Shown here: piece by piece, positions 22,542 to 33,542 of the stretch | Layout: each line of letters begins with the position of its first letter | Numbering within the stretch: the stretch's first letter is position 1 | Assembly (NCBI GenBank): GCA_025201845.1 | Contig: MU603942.1 | Span: 126,253-190,252 of the forward strand | DNA from: Martensiomyces pterosporus | Lineage: Eukaryota > Kickxellomycota > Kickxellomycetes > Kickxellales > Kickxellaceae | Direction: 5' to 3' | DNA length: 64,000 nucleotides | Position numbers and translations under genes: made by a program | Notes under the pieces: generated by a model | The model's input: only the letters and a program-made list of their open reading frames with translations | Databases searched by the model: none | What the model was told of the DNA's origin: nothing

Positions 22542-25500
22542 TCAGGCCGGCAACGTCATCAGCTGCTCAAACAGCGGGGTGCCGCGAATCGCATCTACAA
22601 TCTCCACCCATGTGCGCTCCGCCTCGTTCCTCCGGCTCAGGCTCTTGTCGGTGTCTAGAAGCACGGAAACCAGTGTTATGTTTGGAGTGTTGATGCGGGA
22701 ATAGAAGTACGTGTACCCCTCTAGCCTGTTGGCCGCTGTCGCAACTGCAGAGGCAGAGGCAGATGCAGATGCAGAGGCAGGAGGTGCTGACATCGCTGCC
22801 GTTGCCGCTGCTGTCAGCGTCTGTTGGGGTGACACTGGCGGTGGCGCTTGATGTAGCTTGGCATGCTTTCCATGTCCACCGCGCATCTGGTGCTGATTCA
22901 GTGGAGACAGCTCTGGCCTATTTCCAGAACCAGGATCACATGCATAGCCAATTGTTGTCACTGGTGCTGCTGCCCCAGCCTCCAGCATGGTGGCTGACTT
23001 CGGCGAAACGGCAGCTCGCGTCAGCCGACGGGTAAATCCGCCACTGGCCTCGGCCGCGGATACCGTAGTAGCCGCAGCCGCCGCAGCGGCAGCCACTGCT
23101 CCTCCAGTTTTAGACCCCAAGCTAGCACGCGTTGGCGTGCTGAACGACAGCGAGTGAATCGACCCCCGCCTGCTGTGTTTTCCGTGTGGGCTTGTGTGCG
23201 CTCCTGATTCCCCCAGCAGATTGCGCGATCCAGACAGCTCACGCAGGCGCTCGCCACTACGTATCCGCCTCACCATGTCGCTATCTGACAGCCTTGGGTC
23301 TGGGGTCTCCAGTTGCTGTCCTGTTGCGCTGGGTTTCGATGGATTGCGGAACAGGGATTGTACGCTGGGTGCCTGTCTAGTTGGGTTTATGCTGGAATCG
23401 GCAGTCACCAACATGTCAGTCGATTGCCTCCTTCCCGCTTGTGGCCCATTGAGGCCGCGCATCCCCGCCGTTTCTTCCGTCTTTGACGCCGCTTCCTTGC
23501 CAGTGTTTCTACCGGTGGTGGCGTACTTTGTTGGCAAGTTGCTGGCAGATGCGCTGTGCTGAACAGAGTCATTTGCTGCTCTCGCATCGCCGTGCAGATC
23601 CACTGCGTCACCACGGATGCCTGCCTCTCCGCCAAGAGTGCCTCGCTGATCCCAGGCAATTTGGCCAGACGCAAGCGAGAGCGCACTCTGTTGCACGCGC
23701 ATGCTATCCACCCGCAATACGCCACGACTAGATCTGCGGCCAACAAAGCTCCTATTCCCGTGGATATTCTGCCCGGTGCTGCCGGAGTTATTGCGCAGAT
23801 GCGACTTGAGCATATAGCTAGAGTACAGACTGGACATGCTCTCGTGGTACAACTGCTCCTCCATATCTGGGTCATATATATCGCCGTCACTCGGTGACAC
23901 GGGGCTCTTGTCGCCCGACTCGACCTGGACAACGGGCACATCCATGCAGCTATTTCTGGCAGTTTCTCCCTGCACGCTGATGTCCGAGTGGGGCAAATTG
24001 TTGGGTGCATTGGTGCTCAGGCTTCCTTCTGCAGGCAACACGCCAGCAAGGCTCTGCTCAGAGATCGGGGTATCTGATATCCGGTTCGCCACATCTCTCT
24101 TAGTGCCATTCTCAGCGGTGCCGTGCATGGCGTCATCGCATCCAAGTGCTGTTTCCTGCTGCTGGTGCTGCTTGGATGCATTCGGGCTCCCCTGGCTGCT
24201 GTCCCTTGCGGAGACGAAGTCGTCGATGGTGCTATGTACAGAGTCGTCCAGCTCCTTCAGCAGCTTCTCTGTATCTGGTCCCAGGCTCTTTACCATGGGG
24301 TTTGATGTCAACAGCTCGTGGTCCAAAAGCTCCCTATCGCTCTCGAGGATGCTAAGGACATCGGGCAGGCAGTTCTGTCTAAACCAATCGGTGTCAAACT
24401 GCCGCTCCGCTGACACAGCAAACGGGTTTCCAGGGTCCAGCTTCACTGAATGCACGTCCTGGACCAGCGAGTCTTTCAGCGCAATACCACGCATGTGCAT
24501 CAGCCTCTGGTTCGTCATGCAGAAGAGTACCGCACATGCCTGCACATGGAAGTCAGACACCTTGATCCTCGTTCCTGAAATCGCAAATCCATCCGGGACA
24601 AACGGGCGCGATTTGGATGACTCAAACAAGAGAACCACAAAGTACGCATCGTTGCTTTGCATAAACCCGTGCATCGCCTCGTTCAAGTTGGTCTTTGATA
24701 GCCCAGGACGCGACCAGATCTCGTCCATAACAGCCACCTGCTTTGCATGCACGGTCATATCGTCGTGGTACAGCGATCTGTACGGCGCAATGATCTGCTG
24801 GAAATACGCGGTCGTGCGCAAAGACAGGCTGTCCGTCCAATACCCAATCCACACAATCACATTCCGCATGCGACTGGACGCGGGGTCCTGATTGCTGGTG
24901 CCCGAGTTTGTGCCACTGCTTCCCCACAGAAAACTCTGCACCATGCGCGTGGATTTGGCAAACGCAGTGAAAAACAGGCCCCTGGATTGACTGGAGTTGC
25001 CCGCGCCGACGTTCTCCTTCTCGTGCTGACCGCCAATTGCATCGCTGATGCTCTCGTAGATACTACGACTGCCAATGCTCCGCTTTGCCTTGGCGCCTGA
25101 TGATGCCGGGGCTCCAGAGGACGGTGGCAGCGGTGGCAGGTCTGCCTTCCATGCGTTGAGCAGTGCCTTCATCCGCTGCATCGAGGTGACGGATTTGACA
25201 AAGTTGTACTCGCGGATGTTTGCCTCCCACTCGACCAGCCCGCGGACTAGCCTGACTTCGCGTTGGACATGGCTCAGCAGGCTGTCATATAGCGGGTTCG
25301 AATTGACAGTGCGCAGCGCTGAATCGCATCGATCCAGCAGCAGAGTGAGTGGCTCAACCTCCAGAATTGGGCCGGTAACCGCGATGAGCCGGTAAAGCAC
25401 AACCATGGTCCTACGAACCTCAACAAAAGCGATGACAAAGTGCACGAATGACTGCACCGTCCCTAGCTCTTCCAGAAGCCGCTCGGCCTCTTCGTGCTTG

Positions 25501-26338
25501 GTCAGATACTTTTCCGCATCAAACGGCCCTGAAGAATGAGCTGCCACGGGTAGGTATGGCGACAAGTCCATGTTTTGCATGCTCGCCTCGCCGGCAATGC
25601 TGTTTCTACCCACGAATCCTCGGGCCTCAGCGTTCGATATCCTGTCGCCTGCTCCGACATTGGAGGGGGATACGCTTGCGGCATTCTGGTGCTGCTGGTG
25701 CGCATGCCTGCCTTGCTCACCCAGAAAATAGGCATGCACTGCATGCTGCGAGGCAGTGTCGTTATGGCCGTTGAACTCCTCTCCTAAGCCAGGTGGAGGG
25801 AACGACGAGCCCCTGCGTCCATGTGCAGCGTCGTGACCGTACGCCGCTGCCTGTGTTCCTGCTGGCTCGGATGCAGGCGTGGTGGTGAGCGGATAGAGCA
25901 GCCTCCGGTGTTCTTCCTCGTAATCGAGCGTCAGCTTTTTCAGCGTCTTGCGCAGCCGCTTGGGCAGCGGACCATACATGTTCAGAATGTACCCGTTCCC
26001 CCGCCTAAAGTTCCCTGGAGCCAAATAATCCATCGACGTGTACATCATCTCGATGGTAAGCAGCGAAAACATCAGCGCTCCAAGCTGGATATGAGCCTAG
26101 GGGTGTTCTTGGGTGCAGTAGAAAACAAACAAACAAGCAGCCTGAAATGAGCAATCGGCTCTGCGCGTATGCGTCCGCATTTTCCCGGACAGGGAGCGTG
26201 GTTTTCCCGCTGTTGCGGCAAAAGCAAGCAGTCGCTTACCTCCATGACCTTGCTGTTGGCTATCTTTGCTGGCTCGTAGTCGAATTTGCTGAGGCGTGCG
26301 ACAAACTCGCTCAGCGCCTGTAGTGGTAGCCTGACCAT
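22542..26338 (-). CDS. KICS2-like (C12orf66) protein, putative KICSTOR subunit; two exons
   Basis: Exon 1 is 26338-26240 (33 residues) and exon 2 is 26084-22542; the donor GAG/GTAAGC and acceptor ATCCAG/CTTGGAGCG join in frame to 1213 residues. KICS2 is part of the KICSTOR scaffold that places GATOR1 on lysosomes to restrain TORC1 when amino acids are scarce. Evidence: exon 1 (LSEFVARLSKFDYEPAKI) matches the N-terminus of KICS2 (a helix followed by F-x-Y-x-x-A-K); a central helical block (about 215-560) contains AYFQQIIAPYRSLY and NDAYFVVLLFESSKS, corresponding to the KICS2 region before and after SSFIRKYDAANVSLIFD; the C-terminus (about 1155-1213) contains YTYFYSRINTPNITLVSVLL, matching KICS2 TYFLTRPEPHFTIVIIF. 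The difference in length from the ~445-residue animal protein is a ~580-residue low-complexity insertion (about 570-1150) rich in Ser, Gly and Asn, including an Ala/Ser run near the end. The gene is divergent from CNBP/GIS2. Confidence 0.75.
26085..26239 (-). other. Intron of the KICS2-like gene
   Basis: About 155 bases with GTAAGC donor and CAG acceptor. Removing it fuses a short exon whose residues match the family's N-terminus to the main exon. Confidence 0.75.
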
Positions 26339-26750
26339 GTCTAGGTCCCGTACAAGAAAATGGATAGTAGCATACAAAGAAGGTGCCCGCCTAATGCAAA
26401 ATAGGAATACCAGAAGAGGAAGAAAGGGAAAGGCGGAGTGGCTAGAATCGCGAAAGGGCTGTCGCCCGCCTATTCTGGGCTGCACATCAAAGGGAAAATA
26501 GGCGGGAGCAGCCTGGGGGCAAGAAAAGGCCTGTGCGTGTCATCGCCGCCGCCGCCGCTGCCGCTGCCGTCAATCAGCGCGGGGCTTGGGAATCAACAGA
26601 CTCGATTCCTTAATCGCACAAAATTTTCGCGTCGAATAACGGCTGGGTGGAAGCTGGCTGGGATCTCCTCCCCTGAACTTCTCTGCTCCTCACAGAAATA
26701 GCATCTGCCTCTTTCCTCCCCAGCTCGCCCTTTTCTCTAATTTCCAAAAC
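26339..26750. other. Divergent promoter region, KICS2-like / CNBP
   Basis: 412 bases between two divergent start codons. It holds a GCC/GCT-rich run at about 26541-26570 and pyrimidine-rich sequence just before the CNBP start. No gene seen. Confidence 0.6.
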
Positions 26751-28121
26751 ATGTCTGACCGCCCCTGCTACAACTGTGGCCAGCCTGGCCATCTTGCCCG
26801 CGACTGCCCCGAGGGCACTTCTGCAACCCTGTGCTACAACTGCCAGCAGACTGGCCACCGTGCCAGCGAGTGCACCAACCCTCGCGCCGAGAAGCCCTGC
26901 TACAACTGTGGCAAGCCTGGTCATATGGTAAGCCACCAATTCTCCCGCACCCGCTCTTGCTTTTCGGGCAATCTGGGCCTTCTTGAAATTACGTGTTCAA
27001 CGGCACATGCCAGTCAACCTTGCTCCCCTTGAAGACAAGAGGCGGCAAAGGAGAAGCAGGCAAAGGAGAGAGGAGGCTTGCGCTCTGGTTGCATTCTGCC
27101 TCTGGGTTTGCGAATTTCTCAGATGAGAAGTGCATGCAAGCTCAAGCTCCAGTGCAAGGCCAGGGCGCGATGCCTTATATGCCTTTCAGCCGATCCGAAA
27201 GCCGCTCTCCCTTTTGCCCCATGCTGCGCCCTCTCTGCCACATATTGTAGAGCGGTGGTGCTTCAGCAAACGTTGGCCGCCTCTGCATGCGCGTGTTCGC
27301 AGCAGCGCTGCCCTTGTGCTACTGTGCAGTGTCTTTTTCAGCTTGCTGGCTAGAATGGGGGATGGGGTCTTGGGGAAGCGCAAGGAGGGGGGAAGAGATG
27401 AGGAAAGAGAAGCGCCTGCGCCTTTCGCCAGCTCCGGGCCTGCGCCTTGCTCATTTTCTGCGCCATCTTGCCATTTTCTTCGCACTGCTGGCATTTCACT
27501 TGTGCTATCGATTTATCATTAACGCAAACTGGTCTGCTATCGGCAGACGCATGAAAAATGCATGCGCGGTCAGTAATGGCTGCTCGAACCACCTATCGAT
27601 CCAGACCACCACAACCGCTGCAGCTGGCCGGGCTGCATGTCATGCACGCCTTCAAACTCCGCACTTTCCACACCTCAGCTGCCTTGCCCATATGCGCTGA
27701 CGATGCTCAGCCTTTAACGGGGCAGCGTCTACCGGACCACATGTGCTTGCCACGCATCCGCTGCTCACCGCTAACTATGCCGCCCTGTGTTCTTTTCCAT
27801 TAGATCCGCGACTGCCCCGAGCCCCGCAGCGAGAACACCAACACCCGCACTCGCATGGGTCCCGGCCCTCCCTGCTACAACTGCGGCCAGCGTGGCCATA
27901 TGGCCCGCGACTGCACTCGCGGCGTGAAGTGCCACAAGTGCGGTGAGCACGGCCACTTTGCCCGCGACTGCACCATTGGCGACAAGTGCTACAACTGTGG
28001 CAAGATCGGCCATATCAGCACTGCTTGCACCGAGGGTGGCTCTGCTGGCGGCAGAACGTGCTACAACTGCGGCCAGGCTGGCCACATCAGCCGTGACTGC
28101 CCTGAGGAGAGGAGGGACTAA
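26751..28121 (+). CDS. GIS2: CNBP/Gis2/Byr3-type zinc-knuckle nucleic-acid-binding protein, two exons
   Basis: Exon 1 is 26751-26927 and exon 2 27804-28121, with an 876-base intron (donor ATG/GTAAGC, acceptor CATTAG/ATCCGC). The 164-residue product carries seven CCHC knuckles (C-x2-C-x4-H-x4-C): [84 protein letters not shown] and [14 protein letters not shown]. Yeast Gis2, fission yeast Byr3 and animal CNBP, all with seven knuckles, bind single-stranded nucleic acids and mRNAs and influence translation and stress granules in the cytoplasm. A short linker after the third knuckle ([14 protein letters not shown]) contains Arg/Gly-type residues, as in CNBP. The intron lies within the third knuckle, between His and the last Cys. 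Strongly biased C-ending codons suggest high expression. Confidence 0.95.
26928..27803 (+). other. Long intron of the CNBP/GIS2 gene
   Basis: 876 bases with GTAAGC donor and TTTTCCATTAG acceptor. It is much longer than the other introns I could place in this window (53-323 bases inside coding sequence). Nothing gene-like is seen inside it. Confidence 0.85.
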
Positions 28122-28300
28122 ACATAGCGAATTCGCCAAAAGCCGGCTTCACTTTTTCATGTGTCCTTGGTCTTTCATATTTCTTGCAAGAAACTTTCCA
28201 CATCTCTATTATCCATCCGACTGCTTGGCTATATCTTTTTCTGGTCGACCTGTCGTCAGAGTCTATATATGGAGCTGCAACCTGGCGTCTTTGGTAGCTG

Positions 28301-28729
28301 CTACTCGCAGTACACGCCCGTGCTGATGGTGTTGTTGTGGCACTTGAGGCCAGGTGGGCAGGTAGCGTTGACATATTGGCTGGACCATCTGTCGCACTGG
28401 TAGTAGTCGCCTGTGGATCCAGGGTCCTTGCACTTGGCTGTGTTTCCAGAGCACGTCCCCTGGTCTGGAATGCCGCCAGAGCCCGGCATTCCACACATGG
28501 CCGTGCCTGGCCGGTTGGGGTTGGAGAAGCACACGGTTCCAATGGGGCAGAGCATTGGCATGTACGTTTGCGACCAGCTGTCGCACTGCAGATATGTTGG
28601 AGACACGCCGTCCATGCTGTTGGGGCACATTGAGGAGTCGCCTGTGCATTCTCCCTGCTGCGGGTTGTTATCTCCTTGAGCAGCGACAAGAGCTAGAGTT
28701 AGGGATAGCAGTGCTGCGGTGCGCGCCAT
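28301..28729 (-). CDS. CBM19-like small secreted protein with two cysteine modules
   Basis: 142 residues in a single exon, with a signal peptide of about 17-18 residues (MARTAALLSLTLALVAAQ). Two similar modules follow: the first from CTGDSSMCPN to CGMPGSGG (about 28-86), the second from CSGNTAKC to the C-terminal GVYCE. Each has a C-x(6)-C, YLQC/YYQC, C-P-x-G-x-x-C pattern resembling CBM19 chitin-binding modules. Likely secreted and wall- or chitin-associated; the binding target is inference. Paralogue of the neighbour at 29159-29563 and of the copies at both ends of the window, but more diverged. A TATA box lies at 28806-28812. Confidence 0.85.
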   Translation of the reverse strand: MARTAALLSLTLALVAAQGDNNPQQGECTGDSSMCPNSMDGVSPTYLQCDSWSQTYMPMLCPIGTVCFSNPNRPGTAMCGMPGSGGIPDQGTCSGNTAKCKDPGSTGDYYQCDRWSSQYVNATCPPGLKCHNNTISTGVYCE

Positions 28730-29158
28730 ATTCTAAGGGGTGAGGTAGAAACGTCCGAGTGCCAATTCATCATCCGTGTTCAAAGAAGAGAGATGCAGGT
28801 GTCCCATTTATAAGTGCACCAGCCCGGGCATGTTGTGACTAGCACGAGGCTGGTGTCTCACCCGTCTTCCCTTGGCCATCACTCCAATCTCCCGATAAAA
28901 CACCTGCATCGCCCACCCCCGTGGTCTGGTGACACATGCTAGCTGAGGCCATGAGCCTCTCGCACGATGTCCTGGAATTCTCTGTCTCACGTGCCGAGGA
29001 TATGTGGGGGGCAAAATGCGCACAGGAGGGCTGCGTTCAATGTTGGATCTGTGAATATATTGGCATTCCGCCTAGTGGGCTATAAACAAGCTAGTAGAAT
29101 ATATGTGCTATAGAGTAGCATATAGCGTGTGCGCACCACTGTGCATCAGCCAGCACAG
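28730..29158. other. Intergenic region between two CBM19-like paralogues
   Basis: 429 bases with the promoter of the 28301-28729 gene (TATAAAT on the minus strand at 28806-28812, 77 bases before its start) and the 3' end of the upstream paralogue. Nothing else seen. Confidence 0.7.
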
Positions 29159-29563
29159 TTAGTTGCAGTAGACACCAGTGTTGCTAGCGTTGTTGTAGCA
29201 CTTGAGGCCGCTAGGGCAGTTGGCGTTGACGTACTGGCCACTCCAGTTCTGGCACTGGAGATAGGCGCCAGTCTGTCCGGGGCTCACGCACTTGGCGACG
29301 TTTCCAGTGCAGCTGCCGCTGCCGCCAGTGCCAGGGAGGCCGCACATGGCGGTGCCGGGGTTGGTGGGGTTGGCGTAGCAGACCTGGCCCGACTCGCAGT
29401 TCATCGTGACGTACTGGCCGGATGAGCTGTCGCACTGCAGGTAGGTGGGCGAGACTCCGTCCTGGTTGTTCGGGCACATGGATCCGTTGCCGGTGCACGT
29501 CTGGGCGGTGGCAACCGAGGCAAGAGAAGCGAGGAGAAGAAGAGCGGTGGTGAAGCGAGCCAT
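29159..29563 (-). CDS. CBM19-like small secreted protein with two cysteine modules
   Basis: 134 residues. The signal peptide MARFTTALLLLASLASVATA is followed by module 1 (CTGNGSMCPN through CGLPGTGGS) and module 2 (CTGNVAKC through NTGVYCN). It shares the MARFT start, the DGVSPTYLQC stretch and the WSGQYVN stretch with the copy at 45577-45993, so it is closer to the end copies than its neighbour is. The gene lies head-to-tail with the 28301-28729 paralogue, which indicates local tandem duplication. A TATAAAAG element on the minus strand at 29681-29688 is 118 bases before the start. Extracellular chitin or cell-wall binding is the likely role by family resemblance. Confidence 0.87.
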   Translation of the reverse strand: MARFTTALLLLASLASVATAQTCTGNGSMCPNNQDGVSPTYLQCDSSSGQYVTMNCESGQVCYANPTNPGTAMCGLPGTGGSGSCTGNVAKCVSPGQTGAYLQCQNWSGQYVNANCPSGLKCYNNASNTGVYCN

Positions 29564-30564
29564 TTGCGATATCTGTCGATAGTGCTGTCTGTCGAGGGTG
29601 TTGCTTAGCGGGTGTGCTGTTGCTGTCGAGGTTGTTTGGAGTGGTAAGGATCTGGATGGTGATGCCCGGATTTCTCGTCCCTTTTATATGATTTTGGCTG
29701 CTCTCTCTAGGAGCGCGCTTTCCTGGCATCCTTGCTCAAAAGTTGTCTCCTTCGGCTTCCGCTTGGCATGCGCAAACCTGCCATATCCCAGCCGCACACA
29801 ACTATCGTTATTTCCCCCCCCCCTTTGAATGCAGGAAGAGACATGCGCCGGATGGGCCAAGGCAGGCAACCTACAAGTGAGGGGCTCCGCATTTAGATAC
29901 AGAGCATGTGCCCCTCCGCTTGGGTATGCTCTGTAGAGACTATTTTAGGAAAGGCGAGTGGGGCGACTGACAAATGGAGTTGCCAGCGGCCAGATTCCGG
30001 AGCCCCTTGCCCACCCGGGGGTGGAGCGATCATGCATCTCTGCCACTTGCTAGCGACACTGGGCGTTGGAGCTCTTGCTCAAAGGAGCACTGAGCAAGCA
30101 ATTCCTTGCCATATCTAAATCTGTATCTATTAGCGAAATAGAAACCACATTGTCCACCCCCCGCCTTTGTTCACTTGACAGCCTCCCTTGCGTCAAAAAT
30201 AGATCAAGTGACGCCCCTCTTCAAAATAAATGGGTGGTGATTTGTGCCACTCCTGCCACCTCTTGGCAGCAATTATACCGCTTCTGATGTTACTACGCAC
30301 GAGCGCTGTCCGTATTTACAGCACCTAGGTGCGTGCTCTTGACACGCAGGCGGTGCAAGGCGGCTCATGTGATGCCGTCCCACAAAATCAGGTAACTGCC
30401 CATTTTGCGGAGGGAAGTTGGGGACACAGGTGGGGCCATTTTCAAATATCGCCAATTATCTTTTTGCTCCCTTTTCTGTCTTGATCTATCCGCTATTGGC
30501 ACTGCCTTTTTTTGCAAGCTAACGCGGAATCCTCTAGTCTACAATAAGAATCACTAGGCACGAA
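29564..30564. other. Intergenic region, CBM19-like / METTL2
   Basis: 1.0 kb between divergent genes. It holds the TATA box at 29681-29688 for the CBM19-like gene and a C run at about 29814-29823. Pyrimidine-rich sequence at 30460-30520 lies before the METTL2 start. No gene seen. Confidence 0.6.
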
Positions 30565-32313
30565 ATGAGCGAGAAGCGTCAGCCAGGAACTCCGCCTGTT
30601 GATGTTCCTGCGCATCCGCAGAAGAAGCAGGCGTCGTCAGTGGCAGAGATCAGCCAAGTCACAGGTCCCCCACCACCGTCATCGTCAGTAGAAACATCAG
30701 CAGAGGCAGCAGCAGAGGCAGCAGCAGAGGCAGCAGCAGAGGCCAGTGATGGCAATGGCGGAAAGTTTGGCAGTCGTATGCTCTCGTCTGACAGAGATGT
30801 ATTCGAGCACAATGCCTGGTAAGCAGATACAAATTTAGACGAGCGAACGGAAAAAGCATATTAATGGCCCGCGCATATTCTTAGAATGGCTCCACTCCCC
30901 TTTTTTTCAACTCCGGTGCATGCTCGTGAGGTTTGCCTCTCTTTCGCCCCCCAACACAGGATCGCCAAGGCTTGCAGCCGCGTCATTTCTCGATATTGAA
31001 CATATGCAATTTATACTACACATGTGCTCCGCTTCCGCCTGTGTCTGAGCGTAGGGATCACGTTGAGCCGGACAGCGATCACTTGAAGTACGCAGAGGAG
31101 CAGATTCGCTTGCACAACGACAACCCCGTTCCCAAAGACGAAAAAGGTACCCTTGGGCAACTATGCAGCTCTGCAGTCCTCGCTCATATGCCATACAGCA
31201 TATGCGCATTGCTCATATGTTCAAATGCTATTTTTTGCAAAGTGTGGTGGGAAGACACCCCTCCCCCAATCGTTAAATGTCATGCTACATGTCTACTTTT
31301 AGCAGTGCAAGCGCGCACACACACACACATACACACACACACCTTGCTAAGTGGCCCCTGGAGCGTATATCCATCTGCATTTAGAAAAATACAATGCGGA
31401 CCCGGCGGCGTACTGGGACAGCTTCTACCAGAACAACCAGAACAAGTTCTTCAAGGATCGGCATTGGCTTCGCCTGGAATTCGCTGAACTCTTCAATTGG
31501 ACAAATAAGCGCTTCTCGGCAACCAAGGATGGCAGCAGCGACGAGGCAGGGAATGAGCCGACGGAAGGCGGGGCAAATGCCGAGGCGGCGGCGGCTGACA
31601 ATGGAGTGGGCGGCTCGGACGCTGGATCAGGCGAAAAGTTCCGCATCATGGAGGTTGGCTGTGGCGCTGGCAATGCCGTGTTCCCCCTTTTGGCCGACAT
31701 CTACGATCCGCGCCTGTTCGTCTACGCCTGCGACTACTCCAAGGCGGCAGTGAGCGTAGTGAAGGTGCAGTATATTTATAGACAGGATAATACGTGCTAT
31801 ATGTGCTTTGCTTCCGCTGAATGGCCTGCGTTTGTGCTCCTTTTTTATTTTTAGGCGAACGATGCGTACAAGGAGGAGAGGTGCAAGGCGTTCGTCTGGG
31901 ATCTGGCCAGCACCGAGATACCCCCGTGCGTCGAACCTGGGAGCATCGACGTCATGCTCATGATCTTCGTTTTCTCGGCCCTGCATCCTGATCAGTGGAA
32001 GCAGGCAGCTGAAAATGCCTACAAGGTGCTCAAGCCTGGCGGCCTTTTGCTCTTCCGCGACTACGGACGGCATGACCTCGCCCAGCTGAGGTTCAAGAAA
32101 TCAAGGCTGCTCGATAGCAACTTTTACATCCGCGGCGACGGCACCCGCGTGTACTTCTTCACCAACGATGAATTGGCCGAGATCTTTGGCCCGAAATTCA
32201 AGGTGGAGCAGAATGCCATCGATCGCAGGCTTATTGTCAACCGCAAGAGAGAGCTGAAAATGTACCGTGTTTGGCTGCAGGCTAAATTCCGCAAGCCGAT
32301 CACGGAGGATTAG
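30565..32313 (+). CDS. METTL2/TRM140-family tRNA 3-methylcytidine methyltransferase, four exons
   Basis: Exons 30565-30818, 31055-31146, 31385-31764 and 31855-32313 join in frame to 394 residues. METTL2/Trm140 enzymes methylate cytosine 32 in the anticodon loop of tRNA-Thr and related tRNAs using S-adenosylmethionine. Evidence: DVFEHNAWDHVE (matches the VFQHNAWDNVEW start of METTL2), YWDSFYQNNQNKFFKDRHWL, SAM motif I MEVGCGAGNAVFPLL (about 204-218), LFVYACDYS, then LKPGGLLLFRDYGRHDLAQL and NFYIRGDGTRVYFFT, RRLIVNRKRELKMYRVWLQAKF near the end. A Glu-Ala-Ala-Ala repeat and Thr/Ser-rich segment form a lineage-specific N-terminal extension. Introns are 236, 238 and 90 bases; the second junction uses the donor AAAG/GTACCC. 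Confidence 0.93.
31315..31343 (+). repeat. CA dinucleotide run in a METTL2 intron
   Basis: About 14 units with one interruption, in the second intron (31147-31384). Confidence 0.85.
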
Positions 32314-32721
32314 GTGCGCTGATCACTCGCTTATTGTGAGCATGCGCTCTTTTGGGATCCGAGCCATGGCGCCAAATAATTTTTCAAGCCTGATCTCCCG
32401 TGAACGACATGGAGGGTCTCTGGGCGTGTCTTGTCCCTCCGTTATCTTCAGCCTTTATTCTCTTTTATACACTGTTGCGGCTTGCTCCTGCCCCGGTTCG
32501 CCCAGCGCACTCTGCTTTAGAAGAACAAAAATACACACTTGCGCCAGCTGCATTCGGTGTCCTCTGTGCTAGTGTGGCCTCTTGTCTCTCCCCCTTGTAC
32601 TTTTTCATTTCATCTCAAATTCGAGCCGCAACCTCGGTCGGCTGCAACGAAAGCACGGTTTCTCCGTTTGATAGCAGAAGCGCTACTCGAAATTTCATAT
32701 ACACACAGCACATAATACAAA
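32314..32721. other. Intergenic region, METTL2 / TIM17
   Basis: 408 bases between two genes on the same strand, holding the METTL2 3' UTR and TIM17 promoter. Pyrimidine-rich at 32430-32610. No gene seen. Confidence 0.6.
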
Positions 32722-33384
32722 ATGCGCGGAGCTGATGTTAGCAGAGATCCTTGGTACGTATGGATTTCAGCACCACTGCACCTGTGAATGCATGGCGCAC
32801 TAGAGCAAGCACCCGCGAAAGCGGCGTCCGCAAAAGGGGAAGAGAGCCAAGAGGCCGTATTCTCCGGGCAAGCCAGCCGTGCTTACCGTAATATGCGCCA
32901 GGGCGCTGCTTCTACCGCTACTAACAAGCCAGCCGCGCATGTAAATGTATGCATATGTAGCCCCTGGGTCATTCTCAACGATGCCGGAGGAGCATTCGCC
33001 ATGGGAGCGATCGGTGGAGGGACGTGGCACTTCATCAAGGGCGCACGCAACTCGCCCTACGGCGAGCGGTTCCGCGGCGGTCTGAACTCGATGAGGGCCC
33101 GTGGTCCCATCATTGGCGGAAACTTTGCAGTGTGGGGCGGCATGTTCTCGACGTTCGATTGCGTGCTCAAGGGCATTCGGCAAAAGGAGGATCCATGGAA
33201 TTCGATCGGCTCGGGAGCTATCACCGGTGGCCTGCTTGCTGCGCGTGGCGGATGGAAGGCTGCGACGGTGTCGGCGGTCTTTGGTGGCGTCCTCCTGGCG
33301 CTTATCGAGGGCGTGGGCATTGCTATGGGCCGGGCGTTTGCTCAGCAGCCGCCGGTCATGGCTCCCCCACCAGCGTCCGAGTAA
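32722..33384 (+). CDS. TIM17: TIM17, inner-membrane protein import translocase subunit; two exons
   Basis: Exon 1 (32722-32753) encodes [10 protein letters not shown] plus two bases of a Cys codon; exon 2 (32961-33384) starts C CCC TGG, restoring [17 protein letters not shown], the almost invariant N-terminus of Tim17 (yeast SRDPCPIVILNDFGGAF). The total is 151 residues, normal for the family. Tim17 forms the protein path of the TIM23 complex in the mitochondrial inner membrane. Also seen are [41 protein letters not shown] and [23 protein letters not shown], with four Gly-rich membrane segments, and ALIEGVGI in the last one. The C-terminus ends [11 protein letters not shown]. The conserved Asp/Arg pairs of Tim17 are present. 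Intron of 207 bases (GTACGT...TATGTAG). Confidence 0.97.
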
Positions 33385-33542
33385 ACAAAAGCCATTTACT
33401 TTCGCTGTTCTCTCTCTTTTCTTTTGATTCTTACTATACAAATCAGCACATCTACATCTCTGCTGTTGGAATTGCACGGCCGCTGTTTTTTTTTAATTGC
33501 AAGAGACGAGGCTATCATTGATCTACTTGCGCGGCAGGGGTC

